Assembly (NCBI GenBank): GCA_938041955.1
Contig: CALISD010000118.1
Location: forward strand, 1 to 64,000
Direction: 5' to 3'
Length of the DNA stretch: 64,000 nt
Source: an uncultured Granulosicoccaceae bacterium
GTDB lineage: Bacteria > Pseudomonadota > Gammaproteobacteria > Granulosicoccales > Granulosicoccaceae
Positions 53,820-62,219 of this stretch are shown in pieces. Each line of letters starts with the position of its first letter. Within the stretch, counting starts at the first letter, position 1. Made by a program: the position numbers and the translations under genes. A model generated the notes under the pieces. It was not told the origin of the DNA and searched no databases. It was given only the letters and a program-made list of their open reading frames with translations.

Positions 53820-54401
53820 TCACTGATCCTTTTCCCATGATGCCAATGGTAACTTGTCAGATCCTGAGTCATCCGTCAACGCAGAGTTAATTGCGTTCGA
53901 CCACGCCGACGATTTATCTGCCTAAGAAAGCCACGACCAGTGCAGTACATCGTGAAAAATCAACGCTTAACTTCCTGTCATTAGGTTGCTACTAAGCGGA
54001 TAACCATGCCGCGGCGTAGCATACTGATTGAGTTCGCTGGCAGGGGATTAACGATCTCTGGATTGGCACACTACAACGTAATGAATCATCGGTAGTGAAG
54101 AAGTATTTACATGGCCGGCTTAAGGACTTGCATAGCCTTTCACCACCGGTAGCCCCGTTCTATCTTATGAGGAGACCCATGGAATTCTGGCTCTATGGTC
54201 GCGACGAACAGAGCAATGGCACGAGTGTTTCCCGATCGTGTGCGTAGCGTACTGAAGCACTTGTATCTCCCGGTAATCTAAAGCACCTGTACGGATGTTG
54301 GGGTTGTCCTTCCACTGGCCTGCCAACTCAGAGGATACCGCGTTAAGCAGAGTACGATTGATAACGTTGATTTGCTCTAAACCGTCACTTTCGCTCTTTA
54401 T
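53820..54401. other. Gene-poor stretch between dioxygenase and ferric-reductase-like genes
   Basis: No complete gene. On the minus strand the frame of the preceding reductase gene stays open after its TAA for about 70 codons (EQINVINRTLLNAVSSELAG, GALDYREIQVLQYATHT), without a start codon. This looks like a coding remnant of unidentified origin. No tRNA or repeat is seen. Confidence 0.4.
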
Positions 54402-55736
54402 TTAGCCATCGCTTCTCTGATTTTCTCGAGCTGCCTGTGCCGCTTTTAACGAACGATTCAGAATAAAGTTGAAGAGAGAATCCAAACCAATGCCCGTCCG
54501 GATTTCAAAAAGCTCATAGTGAAATCGTCGAGCTGAAAGTCCGTGCTCACGCAACTCCTCCCACAACGTTTTCCGGAATGCTGAAGGGCCACAGTACAAT
54601 ACATGCTTTCCTTTCAGAGAGCCTGCCTGATCAATAATTTCTGAAGGTGTAATCCGGCCATCAACTGTTGTCTCACGTAACACCAGTTGAAAGTTTTGGT
54701 GTTGAGCTGCAATGGCTTCCAACTCTTCAAGGTGCGCCGCACGTCGTCGGTCCTTTACTGAATAATATAGTGTTATCGGCCCTTCCCCGGCTTTAAGCGT
54801 TCCCGCCATCGCCGCGAACGGTGTTATCCCAATACCGGCCGCCACCCAAATCTGCTCTCCACGTGCTTTCGAAAAATCACCAAACGGGCCTTCCACGCGC
54901 GCATCAACTCCCACTTTGAGCCTGGACATCAAACGAATGGTGTAGTCCCCCAGCGGACCGATACTCATTCTTAGCCGCCCGTCGTCATCAGGCGCTGCAC
55001 TCAAAGTAAAGGGATGAGGTTCACTCAGGCCAAGATCTGCGAAACTCACAAAACAGAACTGCCCTGCCCGATGTCGTATAGGGCGCCCCTGTGGCACCAG
55101 CGAAACCGCCAAAGCGTCACCGTGCTGCTCAAGGTGCTCAACTCGATACCGACGTGCCGGTCTGAACCGGCGTGGTGCTGACGTGTAGGCATAGGCGATT
55201 AATCCCAACATACACACTGACGCCATGTAGAGCCCCAGCGCATCCGTGTTGGAAAACGGTTTTTCAATAAAGAGATAGTGGAAAGCCGACAAGATAAAGA
55301 ACACACCGATGAATCGATGCGTCCATTTCCAGAGATGATAAGGAACAAACGTAGCAACAGTAATCAAAACCAGAATCAACAAGCCGTTGAGCCCGATCTC
55401 ACCTGCGGTTTCGGCAATTTCGGCAAGCACTGTGCGCCCGTCCGGCCCTTCAATGTCAGCGTCAACTGTATCGTGTAGAAAAGTTGCTGCAAGCGCCCAA
55501 AGACCCAACCACTTATGCAGCCGATAAGATTGATCAAGAGGTCCGAAAAGGCGCTCAACACCCCACCAACGTGTCGCAATAAGCTGTGAGATAGCCATTG
55601 CAATAATGGCCGTCATCCCGAGATACTGACTAAAGAGTGCAACAGCATTGCGCCCGGTTATTAAGCCTGGTAGCCACATCAAAGGCAGTAACATTGCTAC
55701 CCCGACAATAATAAAACCCGATAGCCTAGGCGCCAT
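54402..55736 (-). CDS. Ferric-reductase-like transmembrane protein with FAD/NAD(P) module
   Basis: 444 residues. Residues about 1-205 have five to six membrane helices with His residues (RLHKWLGLW, FLHDTVDAD, WKWTHRFIGVFF, FHYLF) that can bind two hemes. Residues about 215-310 form a FAD-binding barrel (HPFTLSAAP, LSIGP-like) and the rest an NAD(P) domain (WVAAGIGITPFAAM and YCGPSAFRKTLWEEL). It moves electrons from NAD(P)H across the membrane, probably to Fe(III) or another acceptor, or to oxygen as in NOX-like enzymes. It stands alone. Confidence 0.87.
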   Translation of the reverse strand: MAPRLSGFIIVGVAMLLPLMWLPGLITGRNAVALFSQYLGMTAIIAMAISQLIATRWWGVERLFGPLDQSYRLHKWLGLWALAATFLHDTVDADIEGPDGRTVLAEIAETAGEIGLNGLLILVLITVATFVPYHLWKWTHRFIGVFFILSAFHYLFIEKPFSNTDALGLYMASVCMLGLIAYAYTSAPRRFRPARRYRVEHLEQHGDALAVSLVPQGRPIRHRAGQFCFVSFADLGLSEPHPFTLSAAPDDDGRLRMSIGPLGDYTIRLMSRLKVGVDARVEGPFGDFSKARGEQIWVAAGIGITPFAAMAGTLKAGEGPITLYYSVKDRRRAAHLEELEAIAAQHQNFQLVLRETTVDGRITPSEIIDQAGSLKGKHVLYCGPSAFRKTLWEELREHGLSARRFHYELFEIRTGIGLDSLFNFILNRSLKAAQAARENQRSDG

Positions 55737-56195
55737 TGGTACACTCTATCGTTAACAGTAGACGAGATTATGTCTAAGTTAGGGAGCTTGCACAAGTGTG
55801 TATGCAATCGCAAAAAACACTCTTTGACTCAATAACCTCTGAGTGGATCTAACAGGACAGGCAAGGAAAAAGCAGACGGAATTCCAGCCAATTTTTCTTA
55901 CACAGGAATATTTTCAGATCAACAATCATATGCAGCTAATCAAGCTGGTTTTTAACTGTAACTGTGCATGTTTATTTCTCTTCCGGAAAATCCACAACCA
56001 CACATGTAGTCGGAGTTTCAAGATATACCACTAAAATTCACTGCCTCCTTTTTCCTCCGCTGAATGAATCAAAGAGCACTTTCATAGGATATTGTTAATG
56101 CGGCAGCCATTTTTCGGTGTATGTAACGGCTGTCGGCGCAGACCAGATGGGTTGTGATGTAGCCAATCGCTAAGCGAACTAGCTAACAGAACACA
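55737..56195. other. Gene-free stretch
   Basis: About 460 bp upstream of the ferric-reductase-like gene and downstream of the hydrolase gene. A 63-codon frame at 55843-56034 has no supporting feature. No RNA gene, repeat or hairpin is visible. Confidence 0.5.
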
Positions 56196-57059
56196 TCAGG
56201 TATTCGACTGTTTCTCAAGCCAGTTAGTGACCACAGGCCATAACGCTTCCTGCTGGCGCGCCTTAAAGAAACCGAAGTGACCAATGCGGTCCGTATTGAC
56301 ATCAGCCGGCTCGATGGTACGGAATTCTACCTCAGTGCCAGTGTAAGCCTCATTCATAAAACGACCGCCTGAAACCAAAAGCAATTCATCGTCTGTAAAA
56401 AATAAGTTGAGCACTGGGCACTGTATGGCAGCGTAGGCGGGTCTCGCCCCTGCTGCAGCATCTAATAAATACTCCGGGTTTAGACACCAGCGCCGCCATT
56501 CAAACATAGCGTGCTGCGGGACATCACCAACCACGCCAATTTTTGAACCCGGAAAATAACCAAATACAGGGCATAACAAAGGTGTTAGCACATGCCATAG
56601 CAATGGCATCACAGGTTGTAATCGGCTTTGAATATGCCGTGTTGCGCCACTGCCAATAGCAATATTAATAATTCCACTGATACTTTTTATTGAAGGTAAA
56701 AACGGTGTTATTAAGCCACCCAGGCTGTGACCCAAAACATAGAGTGGTAAGTCCGACATATCCTTACCGGCTTGCATTACAACCGCTTCGTAGTCAGCAT
56801 TGATCCATGTTGAAATAGTCGCCTTACAAGCGCGCATTGCCCCTTGTTTTGATTCACCAATTCCCTGGTAGTCAAAAGTCCACACTCTATACCCTTGCGT
56901 TGCCAGGTATTCGGCAAAGGCAGCATAAAAAAGTTGCTGTACTGCCATAGCAGGTGCGATAACAACTCCTGCCCTTACGGGGCAAGACGGCTCATAGCAG
57001 GTGGCGGTTAGTTTATGACCATCTGATGATCGTATACTGAGATTGCAAGGCTTGATAAC
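56196..57059 (-). CDS. Alpha/beta-hydrolase-family protein with no canonical start codon
   Basis: The fold is clear: nucleophile elbow GHSLGG near the middle, DYQGIGES before it, and a final His in RIGHFGFFKARQQ. A conventional start is the ATG at 56948, but homology extends upstream into IKPCNLSIRSSDGHKLTATC and VRAGVVIAPAMAVQQLFYA, beginning 37 codons earlier and ending at an in-frame TAG at 57060-57062. That segment has no ATG, GTG or TTG. AGAAGGAAG precedes it and the first codons are GTT, ATC, AAG. Either an unusual start such as ATC is used, a short version is made from 56948, or the start is lost. Confidence 0.75.
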   Translation of the reverse strand, partial: VIKPCNLSIRSSDGHKLTATCYEPSCPVRAGVVIAPAMAVQQLFYAAFAEYLATQGYRVWTFDYQGIGESKQGAMRACKATISTWINADYEAVVMQAGKDMSDLPLYVLGHSLGGLITPFLPSIKSISGIINIAIGSGATRHIQSRLQPVMPLLWHVLTPLLCPVFGYFPGSKIGVVGDVPQHAMFEWRRWCLNPEYLLDAAAGARPAYAAIQCPVLNLFFTDDELLLVSGGRFMNEAYTGTEVEFRTIEPADVNTDRIGHFGFFKARQQEALWPVVTNWLEKQSNT

Positions 57060-57334
57060 CTACTTCCTTCTAAAGGTTCTATGTTGGCGATTCCTGTAAA
57101 GACTTTGCATCTCTACTCCCTCGGTATAACAAAAAAGGCACTTTCTTGTAAAAATACAGTTTTCAGTGCTTTCTTCTTCGGGCCCATTTATGAGTATTAA
57201 AGGTGAGAGACCACTTTCTCTTACAATGATTTAACTGGATTCGCAATGCCTGTGACGGCGAGCCCTCCAGTGCATCAGATCAAATTCTTTTTTCAGTGAC
57301 TGCCCATGCTTATTTCTTTCCATTTTTGTTCTTT

Positions 57335-57769
57335 TTAACTTAACCACTTCATCTCTGCCGAGACCAATCCATCAGGTAATTTGGGTGCAGGTAATCCAGC
57401 ATAGCTTAGTAAGGGTATTAATCTGGCCAAGTCCATAACCTCACCTAGCTCAAGTAATCTATCCGGTGCACACCAACGAGCGTCCATACACTCTTTAACT
57501 GAAATTGACGGAGTGCGATCCACACCCTTTGCTAAAAGGCACAACAAGTAGACTGAGTGTCCTGCCATAGCAAGCTGTTCAGAAACTTCCACCACCAGCC
57601 CGGCCTCTTCTTTAGTCTCTCGAATGACAGCCTCTTCTAAAGTCTCATTGGCTTCTATACTACCGCCTGGTAAACCCCACTGCCCCGGCCTTGACGTTGT
57701 CTGTGAACGCTGCAAGAGCAATACTTCAGATTGATCAGTTACTAAAGCAAAAACAGAACGTATTTTCAT
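57335..57769 (-). CDS. NUDIX hydrolase
   Basis: 144 residues. The full Nudix box GSIEANETLEEAVIRETKEE followed by AGL is intact near residues 35-58. The protein hydrolyses a nucleoside diphosphate derivative; MutT-like, ADP-ribose or GDP-mannose-like substrates are all possible. It is a single gene with a weak ribosome site before 57769. The upstream gap to the hydrolase gene (57060-57334) has nothing notable. Confidence 0.88.
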   Translation of the reverse strand: MKIRSVFALVTDQSEVLLLQRSQTTSRPGQWGLPGGSIEANETLEEAVIRETKEEAGLVVEVSEQLAMAGHSVYLLCLLAKGVDRTPSISVKECMDARWCAPDRLLELGEVMDLARLIPLLSYAGLPAPKLPDGLVSAEMKWLS

Positions 57770-57808
57770 ACCCTAATTATCTTTTTTACCTAATACTTTG
57801 TCTGGGAG

Positions 57809-58276
57809 CTACGATACTTGCCCAAGATTGATGATCTCTGTTGAATCAAAGGCATACCAGCGAGACCGGAACAACCAGTTTATCCGGCCAAACATTTCGG
57901 AGTTTACGAAATGGGGGCTGACGAATTCACGCACTATATCACCGTCCGGAGTCACCTCGAAAAGACAGCCTTTATTCCCCTCACAAATAAGCGTATTCCC
58001 AGATGGCAGGCGTTTTACACCACCCATGTGCGGCGAATAGAACGAAGTCATATCGTCCTTCGCAGCATAGTGCCAGACTATCTCTTGGGTATCAGGGTTG
58101 ATTTCCCAGACCTGGCTGTGACTTAGATCGGCCGCATATAATCCATTCGCAAAAACAAGTACGTTTCCATTATCCAGCATCTGCGCGTCGTGCTGCCCAC
58201 CCAATTCGTCATTCTGATACTTCCACTTCACCTTGTTCGTCACGAAATTAGTTTCGAATCGAACCATCAGGCACAA
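57809..58276 (-). pseudogene. Fragment of an arylsulfotransferase-like (ASST) beta-propeller protein
   Basis: 155 codons read GGQHDAQMLDNGNVLVFANG, SQVWEINPDTQEIVWHYAAK, and GGVKRLPSGNTLICEGNKG, typical of the C-terminal blades of ASST-type propellers. The family is usually 400-500 residues, so most of the protein is missing. The frame starts at a TTG at 58276 with no ribosome site, and the preceding codons fit another frame (IRIVPDGSIR), so a frameshift joins here. Residues such as the catalytic His region of ASST cannot be seen. Treat as a decayed fragment. Confidence 0.6.
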
Positions 58277-58416
58277 TACGAATCAACAAGTAGAGCAGCG
58301 TCAAGGCTGTAATTCTACATTAGCTTCGGGGTTGGCTTTCCAGGCAATCTTTGAGGCCAGGCATGATGAGCCTTCCCCCGAGCTAATCCAATTCCCTGCA
58401 CTGCGCAAAAGGAATT

Positions 58417-59265
58417 TTAGTTTGCAGTGACCTGTCCACTTGACTCGAGAAAGCTTGCCATCCCTTCTATATTTAACGGCAGCCAGCTTTCGTAGTTCGA
58501 CCAATCTTTATAGTCGCTCATTGTGATATCTTTTTTCAGATCATCTATAGACTTGCCTTCTTTAAGGCCGGCAAGAACTGATGTCTTCAGTTGCTCCATA
58601 TAGATTCGCGCATCGGTGGCGTCGGCTTTGACACCAACATTCCCGTGAGCCGGTGCGAAGATTTCAAAATCCAGTGATTCAATCTTGCGTACCTGATCTA
58701 TCCAGTTGTCAATATTGGCGCCACCCATGTTTCTCCATGGCAGACGCTTGGGAGCAGCCGCATCGGTGATAAAGGCCACGTTTGCAGGCCTGACGACCAC
58801 AGCGATAAGGTCCTCGCCGTGGCCAGGGCCAAGCCAGGTAAGCTCGAATGTCTTGTCGCCCTGAACGAATTCATGAGTATCATCAAAACGCAGTGTTGGT
58901 TTCACGCCATCAATCAGGTTGGGTGCATTGGCTTGTGTAATAACCGTGGCATTCTCGGCCAGTACCGCGCCACCGGAGGCGTGATCGCCATGGCTATGAC
59001 TGTAGATAAGGTGGGTAATAGGCTTGTCTGTCAATTTGGCCACTTCAGTTTTTATCCACCCTGCTGCATCAGCGTTGATCGGATCGGTGACTACTGCGCC
59101 TTCAGTTGTTATCACGACCATGGAATAGTGAAAATTGTTTTGCAGACGATAAACATCAGGGGCGATTTCAGTGACAGAGCGCGTTACATCAGCCTGCGCA
59201 AGTGTCTGTGGAGCTTGTAACAACAATAACGTCACGACAGCGACGGATGAGAGTAGCGTTTTCAT
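58417..59265 (-). CDS. Exported metallo-beta-lactamase-fold hydrolase
   Basis: 282 residues. Residues 1-24 are a signal peptide ending TLAQA. The metal motif HSHGDH lies near residue 92, with further ligands in GPGHGEDL, FITDAAAP and FAPAHGNV. This is a periplasmic or secreted MBL-fold enzyme, in the group of SoxH-like and N-acyl-lactonase-like hydrolases rather than clear resistance lactamases. The start follows CACTCAAATG-like spacing with a weak ribosome site. It is a single gene. Confidence 0.88.
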   Translation of the reverse strand: MKTLLSSVAVVTLLLLQAPQTLAQADVTRSVTEIAPDVYRLQNNFHYSMVVITTEGAVVTDPINADAAGWIKTEVAKLTDKPITHLIYSHSHGDHASGGAVLAENATVITQANAPNLIDGVKPTLRFDDTHEFVQGDKTFELTWLGPGHGEDLIAVVVRPANVAFITDAAAPKRLPWRNMGGANIDNWIDQVRKIESLDFEIFAPAHGNVGVKADATDARIYMEQLKTSVLAGLKEGKSIDDLKKDITMSDYKDWSNYESWLPLNIEGMASFLESSGQVTAN

Positions 59266-59521
59266 TTGAGTGATTCCTGTGTTGACGGGTTACTAGATGT
59301 GGCACTCCTACAGTTGTCGGACTGGAGCTCGGCCAGTTTAGTTCCGCTAACGAAGTAGCTAACTACTGATCTGAGCGCATTCCAGATGCCTCACCGTGAG
59401 GTTCTTGAGTGCTATGTCCATGCAGGATAATGCCGCTACCAAAATGATTCATACCCGGTGTTGCTGAACTGCATTCATTCAGAGTAGTGTGCGTTACTCT
59501 AACTGCATTTCGTTTGGTCCA

Positions 59522-60757
59522 ATGCGTACCCTGATTTCCTTTGCCGCCCTCTTCCTTTCAGTTGCATTGCTACAGTTAAGCAGCGGTGCAATTTCACCAC
59601 TTGATGCCCTTGGTGGTCTAAAAAGTGGATTTTCCACAACCGAAGTAGGATTGTTGGGCTCATCTCATTTTCTCGGTTTTTTTGTCGGATGCTGGCTAGC
59701 ACCGCGAATGATTGGCGTGGTGGGCCATTCTCGTACGTTTGCAGCGTTTGCCGCCTGTGGGGCGATTGGGGCAGTCGCCCATCCACTACTCGTTGAACCG
59801 ATGGTGTGGGCTGGACTTCGCGTGTTGACCGGATTTTGTGTGGCCGGGTGCTATACCGTAATTGAAGCGTGGTTGCATGCCAGGGTGACTAACAGCAATC
59901 GTGGCCGTGTTCTGGGTGTTTATCGGTCGGTTGATCTTGGTGCGTCATTGATTGCGCAGCTATTGATCAGTGTGCTTGAGCCGGCACACTATGTCGCTTA
60001 TAACCTGCTCACTATTCTTTGTTGTGCTTCGTTGTTTCCACTGGTTATCACCCGGGTGCAACAGCCGCAAATTTCAGAAGCGCCACGCCTAAGCCCGCTA
60101 AAAACGTTTCGAGTGTCACCTCTGGGTGCCTGTGGCGTTGCCGTGGCCGGTGTCACAGCGGCCTCTTTTCGCATGGTTGGTGCTGTCTATGGCCAACAGA
60201 TTGGGCTTGTTGCAACCGAGATTGCGTATTTTCTTGCAGCCTTCGTACTGGGAGGTGCGTTATCACAAATTCCAGTCGGCTGGCTTGCTGATCGATATGA
60301 CAGGCGCTGGGTATTGATTGTTGTGTCAGGCTTATCGGTATTAGCCTGTGCCGGTACAGTGATCTATGGTAATGAATCTCGTAGTGCAGTATATATTTCC
60401 GCCTTGCTTTTCGGGATGGTTACGTTCCCTGTATTTTCTCTCTCTGCTGCGCACGCCAATGACTTTTCCGAACCTGGGAAGGCGGTTGAGCTAAGTGCTT
60501 CTCTGATGTTTATCTATGGTGTGGGAGCAATTGCGAGTCCGCTCCTCTCATCATACCTAATGCAAATTGGCGGGCCCGCTATGTTGTTTGTCATGATCGC
60601 GTGCGCGCACCTGGGTCTGGTTATCTTCGGTTTTTACCGCATGCTGGCCGGGCCTCCGGCGGAGTCTCGGCGTCCGTACCGCTACATGCCCCGCACCAGT
60701 TTTATTCTAGGTCGACTATTGCGACGTGGACAACGTGACAAAAACAAAGGCAGCTAG
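59522..60757 (+). CDS. MFS transporter (YcaD-like sugar/drug type)
   Basis: 411 residues from ATG at 59522; an in-frame GTG at 59489 would add 11 residues but the hydrophobic N-terminus starts after the ATG. Twelve hydrophobic segments are visible. Signature loops are GCWLAPRMIGVVGHSRTFAA and VGWLADRYDRRWVLIVVSG. It resembles YcaD-like multidrug permeases. No transport substrate can be inferred. It stands alone and is convergent with a GWGW-like remnant. Confidence 0.87.
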   Translation: MRTLISFAALFLSVALLQLSSGAISPLDALGGLKSGFSTTEVGLLGSSHFLGFFVGCWLAPRMIGVVGHSRTFAAFAACGAIGAVAHPLLVEPMVWAGLRVLTGFCVAGCYTVIEAWLHARVTNSNRGRVLGVYRSVDLGASLIAQLLISVLEPAHYVAYNLLTILCCASLFPLVITRVQQPQISEAPRLSPLKTFRVSPLGACGVAVAGVTAASFRMVGAVYGQQIGLVATEIAYFLAAFVLGGALSQIPVGWLADRYDRRWVLIVVSGLSVLACAGTVIYGNESRSAVYISALLFGMVTFPVFSLSAAHANDFSEPGKAVELSASLMFIYGVGAIASPLLSSYLMQIGGPAMLFVMIACAHLGLVIFGFYRMLAGPPAESRRPYRYMPRTSFILGRLLRRGQRDKNKGS

Positions 60758-60820
60758 TGATGAAGGGAATTCTAAACCCTGATAACTGGTCAGGAACTGT
60801 ACAGACTTTACCCGATACAG

Positions 60821-61026
60821 CTAAAACCATTTGCTTGAAGGATCACAAGTCACTGTGCCGCTCACCCATAGCCATCACCATCTGAATCTATACAGCGTGT
60901 TACTTGTTCTTGAGCAGGGATAAACTCGGTGCCGCACGAGTCAATGTTGAAATTGTTAATTATGATGCGACCCACAGCCCAAACGAACGAAAACGGGGCA
61001 CGCAAATGAAAACTGAGATAGCTTTC
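60821..61026 (-). pseudogene. Vestige of a CBM-GWGW exported protein
   Basis: On the minus strand an open frame from 61026 reads SYLSFHLRAPFSFVWAVGRI and then NNFNIDSC, similar to the last strands of a CBM4/9-like domain, followed by CIDSDGDGYG and a stop TGA (60864-60862). A one-base shift restores WSGTVTCDP, giving CIDSDGDGYGWSGTVTC, so a deletion of one G in GGGTG(G)AGC is likely. Nothing of the signal peptide or other modules remains. The vestige shows that the family has been expanding and dying in this genome. Confidence 0.6.
60845..60894 (-). repeat. GWGW mini-domain vestige
   Basis: CIDSDGDGYG then frameshift then SGTVTC. It is the 13th copy in the window and the only one with a break inside the motif. 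Confidence 0.65.
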
Positions 61027-61125
61027 TCAGCGTCACTCAGCAATAGTCGGCAACCTAATTGGGTAGTCGGTGTTTAACTGTGACTGGCCATAATAATTTC
61101 TTTTACCCGAAGAATACCCTGCCAG

Positions 61126-61674
61126 CTAACAGCCAGCGGAGACTACAGATCGGTTCTTATCGCCGAAAACTGCAGAATTATTGACACGCGTGCCCTCAGG
61201 CGTAGCAAATTCAACTTGTATCGTAGCACCGTTCATCTCGCTGCCGGCAACACGGATGTTTCCAAGTTTTGATTGAAATAGTTGATCATCAACATCTATA
61301 GAAAATGAGTAGTCAGCTCCTGCAGGGAAGTCAGTGAATACAATTTCTATTGACTGCCCACCGTCGTTTGGTAACTTCAGCTCAGCGCTGCTCGCGGTCG
61401 AAGACTCTTTACGAAATGGTTGAAAAACCTCAACTCCCTTACCCCCGTCATTTGTGTCAAAGACCAGATCACCATCGGCGGTATCGAGCGAGAGCACAAT
61501 CTTTACCACAGACCATCCACTTTCTGATTCATGCCGAAACCTGAAATAGTCACGCGGAGCACTTTCCGTGAAACTCGCGGTTAAAGAAGCCAGACAAGCT
61601 TCATCGGCTTGCGTTTCCGGCGCCACCATCGGCAACAATAATAGTGCTAGAAAGGTAGTATTTTTTTGTATCAT
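61126..61674 (-). CDS. Exported protein of unknown function
   Basis: 182 residues. A signal peptide ends at PETQA-DEACL. The body is beta-rich, with an Asp/Gly-rich LVFDTNDGGKGVEV, SIEIVFTDFPAGADYSF and a final Cys. Two Cys (residues about 27 and the C-terminal) could form a disulfide. No family is recognised. It lies between the CBM-GWGW vestige and an AT-rich stretch. Confidence 0.65.
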   Translation of the reverse strand: MIQKNTTFLALLLLPMVAPETQADEACLASLTASFTESAPRDYFRFRHESESGWSVVKIVLSLDTADGDLVFDTNDGGKGVEVFQPFRKESSTASSAELKLPNDGGQSIEIVFTDFPAGADYSFSIDVDDQLFQSKLGNIRVAGSEMNGATIQVEFATPEGTRVNNSAVFGDKNRSVVSAGC

Positions 61675-62219
61675 ATTTTAGAGCACCATACTTTAAGACG
61701 CCGCATTGTGTTATCGCGTTGTCAGCGCATTCGCTCGCTATGGCGCTACAAGCGGATTTGTGGCATAGCATTATAGAACACCAATCAATACCAGTGTGAT
61801 GCCAAAAGTGCATATAAAAAGGAACTTTATTATGTCTACTCGCCGCCCCCATTTTACAAAGACTTGATATATCCACCGATTACTGGCTGGAATTATCCAA
61901 CAAGTTCGAAACACGTTTCAAAGGTATTGCAGGATCGGCTCAGTCAATACAAGCACTGGGCACATTATAACTTAACAAAGAAATTATGTGTAGCAAGGCC
62001 GTTCCCGAATGCTGGACAGCTAAAGTTCTTTGTTTTGCGGCCGTTATACCGCGCGGTTGCGAGGCCGGGCTTTCTAAGGCCTTCGTCTTCAGCTATCAGA
62101 TATCAGATATAGGGAAATGGAACGGTGCAATAGGCCGGTTGCGACTAGCGTAGTGGAATCCATCGCAAAACGGACTTATATGTGAATTGAAGCAAACTCT
62201 ACTGTAGATACCATTATAC
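61675..62219. other. Gene-poor stretch with a possible gene remnant
   Basis: Only a 46-codon frame (see the next entry) and the start region of the GGDEF-EAL gene are seen. A short direct repeat ATCAGAT occurs twice near 62096. No tRNA or hairpin is visible. Confidence 0.5.
61832..61970 (+). pseudogene. Possible broken 5' end of a gene (methyltransferase-like)
   Basis: ATG at 61832 follows AAGGAAC at good spacing and begins MSTRRPHFTK but stops after 11 codons. A second frame downstream reads DISTDYWLELSNKFETRFKG before a stop at 61968-61970, a pattern resembling the N-terminal helix of some class I methyltransferases. A frameshift near 61855-61865 would join them. This is weak; it may be chance. 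Confidence 0.25.

Noticed and set aside
55843-56034. A 63-codon frame in the gap after the ferric-reductase gene
   Set aside because: No ribosome site, no features, and composition typical of non-coding AT-rich DNA.
58417-59265. Antibiotic-resistance metallo-beta-lactamase
   Set aside because: Only the fold's HxHxDH motif is shared; the rest is closer to exported hydrolases of the wider MBL superfamily.
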